A stretch of DNA of 64,000 bases from Ctena decussata (GCA_963989385.1 OZ022501.1:99966502-100030501), one strand, 5' to 3'. Positions 43,936 through 56,539 are shown, counted from the first letter of the stretch. Numbers and translations: made by a program. Notes: generated from the letters alone by a model not told the origin.

Positions 43936-44224
43936 ACTGTCATCCCGCATGCATATTTCGGACATATTACAGCCATGCAATACCAGAATGGTCCATGTTT
44001 ATGAAATAATGATAATAGTGTGTAGGTGTCCCAATATTTGGAGTTCCTGTGGCACCTGGTGTTTCTAGCTGTCTACAATGCCGTTATGAAGACAAAATAC
44101 GATCTGACGATAATAATAATAATTAAATGATATTCTGTTTGGAGCAGTCTGGTCTTGTTTTGTGCTGATTGAATATTTAGTGACATGTAGTGTTGATCCA
44201 TATTAGGCTGGTCAGTGGGCCAAT

Positions 44225-44305
44225 CGTTGAATCAGCGTTGATTCAGCGTTGATTCAATGTCAGAACGTTGAATCAATGTTGATCCGATGTTGATTCGACG
44301 TTGTG
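44225..44305. repeat. short degenerate minisatellite (gttgattca)n
   Basis: Repeats of gttgattcagc/gttgaatcaatg with period about 12-13 bp, many also dyad-symmetric (ttgaatcaa). Confidence 0.6.
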
Positions 44306-45576
44306 TGCCTGTAAGGGGCTATATCATCAGCATAAACAAGACTGGACGAGCATTGGGTGGTATTTAAATAATTTGCTTAATATTAAAAAAAAAAAACATA
44401 TGGTTAGTCTTACAGAAATGTTTAGTTGTGTTGTGTAGGTCAATATATTCAAATTTTATTACAGGCCCGAACTCTGAGAGTGATTTTGTGACTTTTCTTT
44501 GTTCGTTGTCTGTCTTGTCTTTATTATTACGCCGGTTTTTCCTTATCCACCTGCACTCTGTGTGGGATCTCACTGAGCCGCCTCGATGAGACGACTCATC
44601 TGGAATCCATCAGGGGGTGTGATGGCTGCTTGATTATCACACTCAAAGTTTTGGCCTGTCTATTGAAACACTAAATATTAGTCAGTTAGTATCTTTATAA
44701 TACCTTCTAAATATCATACTTGACATATTTTGAAATTATATCCGTTTTTGTAATATTCCATACACTAATTAAAATATGATCACAATTGCACGCTTTCCAA
44801 CAAATCGCTTGGACGGTTCCATTTGATCACGGTTGATTGCCGCTTTATATGAGGCGTCTTCAGTAATAAGCAACGTGCCTTCCCTGGCTTTCAATGGAAC
44901 CTTCTATACTGGTTTGACTGGTTTATTATTAGTAGCTTGCATTTATTAGTTTCTTTTCTATAGTAACTTTGCAAATTTTGAGAACCATATATTATTAAGT
45001 GACATGATACCATTTATCATAAATATTAAAAAAGTGTATTTCAGGACATTTCTTCTAATTCCCAATGTTGCAACCCTTACCTGTTATTTTGGCAAGGATT
45101 GCAATAAGGAAATAGAAGACTATAGAATTCCCCTATTCCTCGTTCTTGCCCGTGGTCCTTGCATTTCGTTTCGGTAAGAGACGCAGGCGAGGGGGGTCAT
45201 CTTTGTAACGGAACTAACTCTCTCTTTAAATGCATACTTTCGTTATAAGTAATATTTCATGCTATCTTTAACGCCATGTCTCCTTCATCTGCACTGTATT
45301 CATCTATGATGAAGCCTCTCCTTAAAACGGGTTTGTGTGTGTGTCTGTGTCTGTGAGCATGCGTGCGTATGCTTTTGTGTATGTTATGAGTGAGAAAGGA
45401 CATGCGTGCATGTGTATATGTTGGTGTGTTAGTCTGGTTCCTGATCTTCTTTAGTTATAAATATCTCCTCTTATCTGACACATATTCATGTATAGCCGCC
45501 ATGATACTCTGTTAATTATTACCCAAACATTTGCTCATATGTAACTGTATTATGTTATCTGAGCTTCTAATAAAAG
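44306..45576. other. intergenic DNA, nothing recognised
   Basis: GT-rich low-complexity sequence at about 45330-45430; no recognised exon or repeat family. Confidence 0.4.
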
Positions 45577-45600
45577 TCTATGTATGTATGTATGTATGTT
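45577..45600. repeat. (ATGT)n microsatellite
   Basis: Five to six ATGT units immediately 5' of the inverted SINE. Confidence 0.85.
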
Positions 45601-45607
45601 GTAAAGT

Positions 45608-45885
45608 ATTGTTGTTGTTGTTGTGTTATTGCTTTACGTCCACGGTTAACAGCTATGGTCATGTCGAGACGGTCATGCAGTTAAGCTTACCACACTGTTC
45701 CATGGCAGGCTTAGACCTCCTAAGCGGTTAACCAGTACTTAGTGCACATGCTTTCACCAGTAACTAACAACTGCCCTTCTTAGATCAGCGGAAGGAGAAA
45801 CGAAAGTATGTGGCCGGACCGGGTATCGAACCAGGGACCTCTGGCTCTTGAGTCAGACGCGCTACCGACTGCGCTACGCGGCCTG
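45608..45885 (-). mobile_element. SINE S1, full-length minus-strand copy
   Basis: The reverse complement starts aggccgcgtagcgcagtcgg (box A), contains gtctgactcaagagccagag, box B ggttcgatacc, and the S1 body. The tail is a (CAA)n, seen here as TTG repeats at 45608-45626. One of the best preserved copies in the window and a reasonable source for a consensus. Confidence 0.88.
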
Positions 45886-46285
45886 TGGTGCTCGAACGAC
45901 GGTCCATGGTTATGCAATAGAATGGAATGGAACAGAACACAGCAGAATAGGGTTCCAATGGTTCCCCACTTTGTTTTGTAATTTCCTTCTGTATATACTG
46001 TACATACTATGTCATTGTAAGGGACCTTTCATATGGTGTGCAATATATGTAAGGAAGAAAGGGCGAGGGTGAAGCTAAATTTAAAACAAATGCCCAAAGT
46101 GGTCTGCAAAGTGGACGTTCCAAGGATGTTCTTTAATCTAATCGTGGTTTAGCCAGTGTTTGTCTTACTCTCTGGTAGGCTGTTTTAGCAGAATATGACA
46201 TGATCTCACACTACATACATTGATTTTATTATGGACAGACGCAGTTAAACCAAATCTGCTATTTTCGTTTCTTTGTTTCATAGGA

Positions 46286-46490
46286 GTCCCGGTAGCTCAG
46301 AGGTTTAAGCACTGGTCTACTGATCTAGCGGACCCGGGTTCGAATCTCACTTGAGGCGAGAATCTTTCCTGCCGTAAACGGGGTTACATTGCACGCAACC
46401 TTTCAATATCACCATTCCATCGTCCCAACATGACTGAAATACTGTTGGAAAGGACGTAAAATCGCAAGTCATCCATTCATCTTTGTTGCA
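46286..46490 (+). mobile_element. tRNA-derived SINE family S2, intact head
   Basis: ggtagctcagaggtttaagc (box A-like) and ggttcgaatctc (box B at about 46337) are well preserved. The body includes acggggttacattgcacgca and cgtcccaacatgactgaaat, ending near ggacgtaaaa. The head lacks a normal acceptor stem, so it is not a functional tRNA gene. Confidence 0.8.
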
Positions 46491-46803
46491 TTCCTTGCTT
46501 CCAAAGATTTTACAGAACTTATTTATGTTTCAATGACTGAGTCAAGGTACCTGTATGCGAGAATAACATCTATATATATATTGAACCCTGTCGAAACTCT
46601 TAACCCCTACCCCCTCTCCCGCCACGCTCCCGCTTTTATACTACTAGATGTTCTGAGGTGATTGTTCTACTGTTTTAGTTTCTGTGGATGGTCTGCTGGC
46701 TGCCTTGTTGTTAAGTTGGATAGTCCTATCTTGTGTGTGTCATCTTTCTCCAATATCGAGTATTCGAGAGTCGAGTTAATGTTTGGAGTACATGTATGTT
46801 GTA

Positions 46804-46825
46804 CGAGGGGAGTTCAATAAGTTCG
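46804..46825. repeat. mariner 5' terminal inverted repeat
   Basis: cgaggggagttcaataagtt immediately follows a TA and resembles mariner-type termini. It marks the start of the element carrying the transposase relic. I did not find the matching 3' terminus. Confidence 0.6.
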
Positions 46826-46963
46826 TAGAACTCGGTATTTTTCTATACATTTTCATTTTTGTGCAGTGTAAACCTTTTTCAGTTGAATGATAACAGCCGT
46901 TTAGTCAACACGTACATTATTTGCTCTTACTTTAAGTTTGAAAACCTATACCCATAGACAAAA

Positions 46964-47368
46964 ATGGAAAGTCAGAATATAGAGTTCTGAGCAGTCATAT
47001 AGTTCCTCCTTAAGGAAGGTGCTAACGCTAAAGAAATCCATCGGCGCATGGCTGATGTGTATGGTGATAGTAGCCCAAAGTATTCCACAGTGGCAAAGTG
47101 GTCAGCAGGATCTAAATTTGGGCGAGACTCCTTAGAAGATGAACCAAGGCCAGGTCGCCCTGCTGATGTCATCAGCCAGGAGATGATCGACCGTGTTGAC
47201 AGAAGGCTTGTGCTAAACGATCGCCGAATAAAAGTTGCCGAACTTGCTTCAGAATGTGGGCTTTCTAGTGGAAGTGTTTACACTATAATCCATGAACATT
47301 TAGGCATGTCAAAAGTATCTGCCAGGTGGGTACCCCGGAGCTCCGTTCCCTTAGTAAATTGTTATTGA
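46964..47368 (+). pseudogene. mariner transposase, N-terminal relic
   Basis: An open frame from the ATG at 46964 encodes the N-terminal DNA-binding part of a mariner-family transposase. Visible segments are IHRRMADVYGDSSPKYSTVA (first helix-turn-helix), PRPGRPADVI (the GRP-type linker) and LASECGLSSGSVYTIIHEHL followed by LGMSKVSARWVPR (second helix-turn-helix and the conserved WVPR). It is disabled by two in-frame stops at codons 9 and 13 with no frameshift. After WVPR it loses homology and ends within about ten codons, so the whole catalytic DD34D domain is missing. The 5' terminal repeat is 160 bp upstream. An inverted LINE L-B fragment begins about 70 bp downstream, so a deletion probably removed the 3' two thirds. 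Confidence 0.9.
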
Positions 47369-47439
47369 AAGATCTAAAGAGGTGCTTCCTCTTCACTCAA
47401 CTGATGCTTTTGTAGTTCCTGTTTCTGTTTTGAAATAAA

Positions 47440-47740
47440 ATTATACACGCTTATAAAAATACAAGTAAAGGTACTGACTAGTCTTTTCCTGATAAACCCC
47501 TGCAGAACCCAGGGCTAATATTGATGCATCAAAGTTAGTAATGTAAAAGGATAGGTAATGATCAGGAACCAATGAAATCACATGCCATACCCCTCCCTCA
47601 AAATCAAAAGGGAAAGAAACATATACATACATTCACAATGGTTCAAAACGCGCAGCAAACAGTATGAACAGTTCTTTCCCAAACACGTAGTCATTCAGCT
47701 AACCCAATCAAAAGCGAAAAAATAAATGAAACAGTGTCAC
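47440..47740 (-). mobile_element. LINE family L-B, 3' region, minus strand
   Basis: The complement carries gattgggttagctgaatgac, tgggaaagaact, tttccctttt and a ggttcctgatcattacct block, matching 34990-35215. The frames seen on both strands here are not genes. Confidence 0.6.
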
Positions 47741-48399
47741 CAGATGCAAGTAATCAAAGAGATTTTCTGGTTTTCCCTCGGGATCCATAAGACTTGCATG
47801 ACGAGAGATATCAAAGGAAATTTCAGGTTTCCCCTTGGGGTACAGAAGATTGAAAAGGGTCAAGAAAGAAACTCTCGTTACAACATGAATCAATTCGGCT
47901 TAAATTTTGAATGTTGGTCTTAAAAGTGTTCTTATTTTATCTGGGATTCATGGTCGGGATTCTCTAAGGAGCGGGGTGGGGAAAGTAAATATGCAGTTCG
48001 TATTTTTTTAGAGGCGACATCGTGGCAGTAAAAATTTTGAAATGAGTTACAGTGCTCCAGGACTAGGATAGTGTCATACAATCTAGAACAAGGGTAACGA
48101 CCTTGCTCACTTAATACTGTACCATTGAAAAGGCAAGGCATAAAATGCAAACATCAATCTTTTTACTTTTATTGTCATTCATTTTTAAATACTTAAGTGT
48201 GAATAATTTACGTCAGAATATATAAAAATATATCAGAGAGACACGTTCAGTTATTTTTCCATTATTAAATGCTATAATTTTCAATTGAATATATGTTTGA
48301 GGTGGTCTTTTCATATTTTATTCATTCAAGGTATAGAGTAAAATTTCATTAATGAGAGAAAGGCAAGTATTAATCGTCTGTTTCCTTTTCTTGTGGGGA
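47741..48399. other. intergenic DNA, nothing recognised
   Basis: AT-rich. No exon or repeat family recognised. Confidence 0.4.
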
Positions 48400-48580
48400 T
48401 TCCACATATCATAGTGTATTGAGCGCTGGACTGCTAAGCTGGCGGTCTAAGTACGAATCCCGCTGTAGGCGGAATTATTTCCAACTACTAACACGGTTTC
48501 ATTGCATACATTATTTCTTATTCACCCTTCCATCGGCTAAATATGACTGAATATACTATTTAAAGGACTAGATGTATACT
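48400..48580 (+). mobile_element. SINE family S2, degenerate copy
   Basis: gagcgctggactgctaagct, ggcggtctaagtacgaatcc (damaged box B), cggtttcattgcatac, ccttccatcggctaaatatg and gactgaatatact match the copy at 46286 in order, with many substitutions. Confidence 0.65.
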
Positions 48581-48984
48581 TTGAGAAAATTCTAAATAGT
48601 TACTAATGCAAATGCAGGAAGTTGCATAATCACGTTGACGTCAGAAAAGTGCACAACCGTAGATTTAAATGGCGTCACAAGGCATCAAAAGATGGAAATC
48701 ATATTTTTGTCTTTTTTCCATAAAATTACGGTATGTCTAAAGATTGAAAGAATTGTCTTGAATATCGGTAAAATAAGTCATGCGACTTGTTTACAGAAGT
48801 TTCAGACTGCCCCTCATACTTTGCCTCTGACAACTCTTCCTCTTCGTACCATCGGTAGGCTGTGATCTATGATTGTGGCACTTCATTCTCTTTATGTTAC
48901 TTTTAAGAGAAGCATCGTGTTCTCATTCGTGTCATGCGATAAATGTATTCACTGTGATATCCCACTGCTGATATAGAACGCTGT

Positions 48985-49245
48985 ACGCAGCGCGTGGGAA
49001 ATGCGTCTTGTTGAGTGGTTAGAGAACTCTGCTACGGCACGGAGGGTACATGTAAGAATTCCCGACTGGCCAACCAGCGACTAAATACGCTCTCAGTCAA
49101 CCCGGCAGTAAACTGTTACCTTTTTCGAATTAGGGAAGGATAAAGGCATCAAAAAAGAGGGATAGGCTTAACCTCTCTTATGCTGTGCCGAAGTTACGGT
49201 GGGTCACTGCCCATATGGCCACTAGGCTACGAGAAACCTTTACTT
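48985..49245 (+). mobile_element. SINE family S3, uninterrupted copy
   Basis: Contains gttgagtggttagagaac (head), gtcaacccggcagtaaac, gaattagggaaggataaagg and catatggccactaggctacg in one piece. Comparison with 12240-12945 shows the empty site for the insertion there. Confidence 0.65.
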
Positions 49246-49746
49246 TCAAACTTTATTTCATCTTCTTTGCATCTGGTGTTTTGTGCCGTATGGCAGCCGC
49301 ATAAAACTTTCCCGTCATCGTTTGGCTCATTCTGAGTCAGATTGAAAAAAGAGAGAGTTTTACTGAAGCCGGTGATGTGAGGCATGGGTAGTGTTGCAAC
49401 ATTACTTTACTGCACATGAACAGACTCAGTTAAACTGATCCTTCTGCTATATTTGTTTCTCTGTTGTGTTTGTTGCTTCCAGGGGACCTTCTTCAAAATT
49501 GTTATTTGCAGGTGCTTCAAGAGTTTGATAAAGGTGTTTTCATATGACGTCGCTGTTATACAGTGGATAACGTCGTGTCAAAAATTGTATGACCACACAT
49601 GTAATAACATTTTGCCGCGTACATGTAGTACGTCATTGATAACGACCGTGTCTACCATGCGTTTTCTTACTAAAATAATGCTCATTTTGAGGGCGATAAA
49701 CCCCCATTTTAAAGGTTTATATGATAAACAGAATCTTACTCTCGCT
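49246..49746. other. intergenic DNA with a short shared block
   Basis: cagactcagttaaactgatc followed by tttgtttctctg near 49423 is similar to acgcagttaaaccaaatctg near 46240, so a short dispersed repeat precedes both. No exon recognised. Confidence 0.4.
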
Positions 49747-49835
49747 GTCATTTCATATGAAATTTATGAAACTTGCTGAAGGCTCGTTATATAAATTTCA
49801 TATGGAATGACCACTCGTGTAAGATCCTCCATATA
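49747..49835. mobile_element. foldback element FB2, copy 2 (inverted)
   Basis: gtcatttcatatgaaattta on the left pairs with taaatttcatatggaatgac on the right; beyond it, ccactcgtgtaagatcctcc is the complement of the outer segment of copy 1 at 35936. Confidence 0.75.
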
Positions 49836-49921
49836 AGAAATAAAGGTATAAACCCTTATTTGTCTTGCTACAGACCGGCCCAAAGAAGTTATTCTGTTGC
49901 AGTTCCTCTTTTTAAACATAT

Positions 49922-50154
49922 GAGCCGCGACACGACAAAACCAACAGAGTGGCAGGTACGCCCAGCGAAGACTCAGACCAGTCTGGACAGCCTCGCAGTC
50001 TGGTTAGATCGTTTGCTGTACATTTAAAGAGTAGCTAAGGGTATAAGCTCTATGCGGACAGCGAAGACTCTGATCAGACTGGGCGGAAGCCCAGGCTGAT
50101 CTGAGTATGCGATGGGCGCACAACCACTTTGTTTATTTTCTCATGTCACGGCTC
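49922..50154. mobile_element. foldback element FB1, full copy 4
   Basis: Begins gagccgcgacacgacaaaac and ends atgtcacggctc. Arms carry cgaagactcagaccagtctg and, on the right, actctgatcagactgggcgg. The central part is longest here. Confidence 0.8.
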
Positions 50155-53100
50155 AATTATACTGAAGGAAAAAAATACTGTTCTTTTTGCTGATGATCGG
50201 TTTAGTCGTGACAGTGTTTGATATTTTACGATAAAATGCTTTAAAACTATCAAGATTAAAGTGTTGCAGTATATTTGCATCATTGAATTGAATGACGTAA
50301 GCAAAAGAGCGTTGGGAGAGATGGGTGGATTACTTTTCAAGAGTATTTAAGTCATATCAGGACGATGGGAGGTTGATTATGGAGGCTTTGTGCAATGGAG
50401 CAGTATATGAAACGCAAAGGTGAAGACGTTGTCTAGAATCCATCCTTTGTGCCTCCTATGGTTCACCTGGGTTTTTAGACGATTTCTGACGTTTTTAACA
50501 TTATTGATGTGTAATCCACGTTAGCCTACATGCAATTCAACAATTATCTATGCAGTCCACATAGCCATGGCAAACCATTGCGGCGATGGCGTTGACGTTA
50601 GTAACGTCAGATAAGATATGATTAAGATATTTATTAACCAATTATGGACTATTTCCATGGTATTACATTGCATAAATATACATGTGACAATAACAAATGA
50701 TTTTAAATAAAATATGTATACTTACAATAATGATTATAGACTAAACTAACACATTTCAACTCTTACAGATTAGACTCACACGACATCTGCACAACACCTC
50801 TCAGTCTAGCACATTCATTTTAGAAACGTAGCTGTCATGTGACAAGCAGAACCGTTACGGCATGTACCCCCTTCTTGTAAATATATATACCAGTTCAAAT
50901 GTGTCATCATCTTGCTCGGCAAGGGTCGCATAATAATTATCAGTGAGCTTGCCCAATATAAAATCACAAGATGATCATGTTAATTGGCTCGGTTGGCTGA
51001 TTTACTAACTTGAAGGTCGTTTGTGCTGCCCGTAAATCTTGCATTTTATCTTAGATTGTAAACTAATTACCTGTTTCATGATGTCTCATGAAAAAATGCC
51101 TCATGATGTCTCTGTTTTAAAAACTCCAGATTCCGAGTAACCAAAATTCTACATCTTGGTACGATATTTAGGCGCGTAATGTCAAATAAAGCCCCAGACC
51201 AACTAACTCAATTTATATATTGTAAGAGAAAAGTTTCCTAAAAAATGATTTCCCGGAATGTAAGTTGTACTAGGAAGACGAGGAGCACCTACTCACGACT
51301 CGATTCGGTTGATAAAACTCATATTCATGCTAAAGGCACAGTCATGTATAAATGAATACTATAAAATTTTGCTGGATATAACGGCATTAATTTTTAAGAC
51401 AATGAAAATAAACTGGTGAAAGTTTTTTTTCTTTCAGTCAATTGCGTTTGTGTGAGCTCTGTTATGTCACTGTCCGTTGCCTTTCTTTTTCTAGGTAATT
51501 ATTTCCTTATACTGAGCATGCCAGAGGAGACCAGAACAGACACCTAAACTTCTGACTGTTGTTAGTGTGTGTATAACGAATCTTCAATGAAATGTCGTGA
51601 AATGTTCAAAATAAAAGAAATCATTTTTCTTCTCAATACAGTAAATACTAGCTAGAATGATTGGTCCGCTAGCGCGGAAGATAAACACTGGAGTTGCCTG
51701 TACTGGCGGACAAACCATGTTTTAACTAGCTCATACAAGCTTTGTAAGTATGGACCCTGCAGAATGCATTTTTGTTTCAGTTTCCTTGCAAGTGTGGTAT
51801 AACTCACAGAAGGTGGCATTTCCGGGATAATAGTGTAAGGTGTTGACAATACTTATTACCATTTGTTGTTGTTGTTGTTGCTGTGGTTTACGAGATGCAA
51901 GAAAACAATCCTTTTCTTAAAATGATGAGATAGACGGGATTTTTTTTCATAAAACATCAAATGTAATGATCTTTTACAAGCTATGGGTCAATATGTGGGA
52001 TAATAATGTAATTATGATGGGGAATGTGTTACGATGTAAGTATAAAACTTAGATTCCAGGCATTTCAATAACGATAATTATATTAAAAACATATAAAAAA
52101 ATCGGCTATTAGCAAAACAACGTCATTCAGCCTCGCCAGGAGAAAATTACATGTACTTGGAAACGTATCGCCATATACAGATCCTTCCTATCGGCCAATG
52201 CTCATTCCGAGAGGCTGACAAGTTTACATGAATAAAACATTGATTACAGACTTGTTCACTATGCCATAAGATAACTTTCTCGCATCATGGCCAAATGATG
52301 TTTACGAAAACAAAATGGCTATAAAAATAAAGACACCATAAAAATGTCATTAAAACTTAGCATTTGATATTGCTGAGAGCATCGACATTCTTCTGGTAAT
52401 TAGTCACTTGTTCTGCGACACACTTCGACTGTCTCTGGTCAACAGCACTTTAACCTTGCCGTGTACTTGTACCGAGCTCTAAAAATTTCCCGAGGCACGC
52501 ATCCTGGCACAGAAAAAGTCGAGATTAGTAGTCGAGATTAACTTTTCGATGTGTATATATATTCCCTTCGATAGCAAAATTCTGTACGATCGATGCGACT
52601 ATTCACGAATCTGTGATTGATGCGGTCTCCTACACCGGAATCTTCTTTGACTAACTAAAATACTGGAAGAGTTTTTATTTACCTGTTGATTAGTTAATTA
52701 ACACATCATAACTTAAATGCTAACTCATGTTAAAATATGAGTTGAACTGGAAACGGCAATTATAAAATGTATTATAAAAGTCAAAGTTTTTTAAGCAAAT
52801 CTAAATAAATATAGTTTAACTCTTCTTCTTGGTGATATTTGTATAGCTTATGGTCCATGATTCTGGGCCTTCCTGGGTATTTACACCAGCATTTTCTTAT
52901 ATATTAAGTCTCCCTATTATCTGGATACATCTAGCAAGAACCCATTAAAATATTGAAAATCTACGACAAACAGACTTATTTGTGAAGTGATCTAAATTAT
53001 AAACTATCAGTGTTGTGATAATCCTAAATAAATATTAGAGAGACACCCTGATTTGTCATTGAGAGCTGTCTCTGATCACTGTAATTACCTGTAACACTCG

Positions 53101-55589
53101 GTCACCGTAACATACTGCTGCAATTAGCCTATATCATCAAGTTTCGATATGCTTAATTTGCTACCCGGCTATATGTCAAAAGACTGCTTGCTTAGGAGCA
53201 ACATGATCTTGGTCTACACGGACTGCACAATTATTTCTTTCCTAGTAAAGAAACCTAGGATAGCCCATGAAAGCCCTTACGCTTATTTCAATAGTATTTG
53301 CGGACTGCGCGCTGGCGAGAGTACCACTCAGTTACAGGAGTGGTTGTCAAATACTATGCAAATATGCCTTTGCACATAACAGCCTTTTATTAAGAGAAGA
53401 AACTGAACAGTTGGGGTCTTTTCATGTGAACTAATTGTAGACTCCGATGTATGCTTTTCGTGAATAAGTTCCTAACAAAGATAGAAAAGCACATACAAAT
53501 TTCTATTTTAGAATTTCTACAAGTGATTTTGGTAAAACATTTAATTGAAATCTCTGCATGAGGTTATAGCCTTATTTACATCAATTTTTCACAATAATAT
53601 AAAAGTTTAAGGAAAAATAAAAGTCAAAAGTTCAACCAATCCTCTTGTTTTGTGCACTGGTCGTTAATTTGAAATACTTTAAAATCTATTATACGTAATT
53701 CATATGGTCACGTATAATCAAATTAAGTTCTAATTAGATTCAAGTTACTTTTTTTTTTTTCGTTATTGAAACAAGTGAAAAACACTGGAGACTATGATCT
53801 GTGATTATGTCACTTCCTGCTGTCCCCATGCTACATACACGTGAAATGAAAATGACATATAGCTTACGTATGTTAAGGGCAAGTTTAGCTATTATAAGCA
53901 TTTCATGCCTCATCAACGAACTTCCATTGTCTTTTCTTACTTCACTGCCAGATTTCATAGAAGTGAAAAAAGGAGTGAAAGGCACGACATAAAGCTGACA
54001 AAATAGAAGGACAGTAATTCCTACAGCTGCACAAGAAGTGACGCAGATATGTCTTGCAACTGTACGACCTATTACTGAAATCCGATCATTTGAAAACGAA
54101 ACTGGAATCCGATGGCAAAGATTATATAAAAGGCATTATCAATTATAAAGTGACATTTTGTGGCCGTCACCGGACACTTAACATCGGGAGATCTAATTAC
54201 TACGTGTTTACGTTTTAGTCATGAAAATACCATCTAAGCATAAGCGAATCAGCATAGCGAGACACATGACGTGTTCAAGAATGCCATGAAACAATGGTAT
54301 TAAAACGAAGCTACTAGTAGGAGCATTCCGGGTCCAACCATAGACAGCGTTGTACAGGTATACTACAAATCAAATATCAAATGCAACCAACGTTCTTCTA
54401 AAGGCGATGGAAATTTGTTACGGTCAACTGTCAGATCAAATATTCCGCCAAATAAACTGATGTCTTTTTATACAATATTATAACGGTATAAAACCCACTC
54501 AGTTAAAGTCGCGGTAACTAGATTTGTGACGTCAGAGCCTCGCTGTACTCTGTAAACCTCGCCGCTAAAGTCGTTAATAATGTAGCTGACAGGTACCGTA
54601 AAAGATAAATTTTGTGACTAGGATCAACTGAGCCGACGTCTATGAAGAAATGACTTTGATCGTCTGTCTTTTTATTATTTTGAGATAACGGAACGTTTCT
54701 GAACCTGCTCCAACAACGACATGTTGCAATAGTGGATTGACGCATAGTATTTTGTCCGTAGCCGAATAAGTCATTAGATCAAAACAAAGTATGTGTGTAT
54801 TTGTAGGAGAAAATCGGGAAATCATGATTAGTAAGCGGCCGCGGTTAATATGTTCTTAGTGTCATCATCATGTCCGTAATGTCTGTAAGGAAGCATGTGG
54901 CACGTATGTGTGTTATTAGCAAGAACGATAAATCTTCTAGTGGTTAAGTCCACGCGGTGCTGAACATGCATAATTGTTTCTAACATTATGCTCTAACTCC
55001 GTAGACAGCTTCTTGAGAGTTAAAGATTAATTCATGTTCAAGGTCGTTTTATATCAATTTGTAATTCCTTTTACTATGTAGGTCATTGACAGTAAAATCA
55101 TCTATAGGTACAGGTGACACAGTTAACATAGCAGTCTTTATGATGAATTAATAATTGCGTATTTGTCCTACATTCTCCTTTGACCTCTACAAGAAAGAAA
55201 ATAAAATGTCAAAGAAAATCTGATTTGTATTAAGAAACTGATTAAGCATATGTTTGCTTTCTCGAGGCAATGACCGATACAAATACAAAAGAAACAGCAA
55301 CATAATTACATTAACAGCCGGGAGTTGACAACATTGTTATATATTTTGTCAGCGTTTCTGAAGTGACTCAGTTGTTAAAAGTACATTACAAAGTATGAGC
55401 AACCGACAGGTTAAGGTTGCATGCATAAAATTAAATGGACCCCAAAGCATGTATCGCACGATTTGTGACGTTACTTCTGCAACAAGAAAAATTATGGAAA
55501 ATGTGTCATGACAATAGACTTGCTTTTTAATGTATTCACATTGAAAAGAAAGCGATGTAAATGCTTGCTAAGCGTAGACCAAGCTTTTT
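50155..55589. other. repeat-poor non-coding block
   Basis: By eye, none of the families above recurs in this 5.4-kb stretch. It holds small features only: a dyad gacgttagtaacgtc at about 50593, a TTG run near 51865, a short poly(T) near 53750 and a NotI-type gcggccgc at about 54836. No exon is convincing; frames at 53149-53379 and 54518-54745 lack domains. Because it precedes a putative signal-peptide exon it could be the 5' flank of a gene. Confidence 0.35.
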
Positions 55590-55649
55590 ATGAAAGCTTT
55601 ACTTGTTCTGATCTGTTCTGTTTCAATTATTCTCGTAACGACGTTTGCG
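55590..55649 (+). CDS. putative first coding exon: signal peptide
   Basis: The frame starts MKALLVLICSVSIILVTTFA: a lysine at position 2, a 15-residue hydrophobic core and a small residue at the end, an almost textbook secretory signal. Immediately after the alanine codon comes GCG|GTACGTAA, a strong match to the splice-donor consensus, giving a phase-0 exon of 60 bp. Unspliced, the frame ends after about 20 further residues. The start context (T-rich, no purine at -3) is weak, and I could not find the downstream exons or a TATA box. If real, the gene encodes a secreted peptide or protein. Chance remains a serious alternative. Confidence 0.35.
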
Positions 55650-56539
55650 GTACGTAACCATAGCTGCACACACCTGGTGCCGAGTGTCCGTCCATTGTCT
55701 TACAGTCTGTAATTTTTCAGTCGGTCATAGATGTTTTACCTTTTGCGGTGTCAAGTCGGACAGGATAGCTATACTTGTGAATGAATGAATTCTATAAATG
55801 AGAACGAGTTATGGTTCCTGAAAGACCAAATCACAACTTTTCTATATTTAATGGTGACCCAGAGGCTAATCATTCGACATGTAAAACGATTTACCAACAT
55901 TTATTGCATAGATAAACTTTATCAAATGAATTCTTTTCACAAGAAGCATTCTCATTCAACGCAAACATATATATTATAATGCTTCGTTCCGAACTCTTTT
56001 CTTTGCCCCGTTAAAAGCCAACGCTAAGAAAAGACAAGATACATAGATATTACAAATTGCAAGTCTATGAAATAACCTGAAATGTAATTTTATCAGGTCA
56101 CTGCCAGTTGTAAGTCACATCAACAACGATGGACGCTAGAGGCTTCAATTGAAGTTTATATATACCCGACGCCTCCCTATGCCCCCCCCCCCCCCCCCTA
56201 GCAATTTATTGGCGGTGCTTCCATTGTGGTTGAGCATTAATATTGTTTGTTGTTTTGGCTTATCTGAAAATAGAAAATAGCTGAATTTAGATGTTTATGT
56301 CTATAAATGCATTGTTATCTGTTTTGATATTAATGTTCTATTGTCACATGAATAACAATGAATGCAAGGTCGAGGGATGGAGTTCTTAGTAATACCGGTT
56401 TAAGCTTCCTCACCCTCCTTCCGTCCCACAGTCAATCATTACTGACCGTTCCTTTGCGGCGCTTCCATCGTACATTTAAATTGAAAGTCTTAGACCTCTT
56501 TGCTAGTGGAAAAGTTGTCCTCGAGTGTATAATCAACCC
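55650..56539. other. possible intron and intergenic DNA
   Basis: Contains a 17-C tract at 56182-56198. A block attactgaccgttcc near 56440 resembles the LINE L-B 3' region. No second exon for the putative signal-peptide gene was identified. Confidence 0.35.
56182..56198. repeat. poly(C) tract, 17 C
   Basis: Uninterrupted run of 17 C residues, unusual in this AT-rich sequence. Confidence 0.9.

Noticed and set aside
46286..46352. Genuine tRNA gene
   Set aside because: Boxes A and B are good, but the acceptor stem does not pair and the element recurs at 48400 and 37265 with a common non-tRNA body.
53149..53379. 76-codon plus-strand frame as a host exon
   Set aside because: ATG start and moderate composition, but no domain, no splice evidence and no neighbouring exon.
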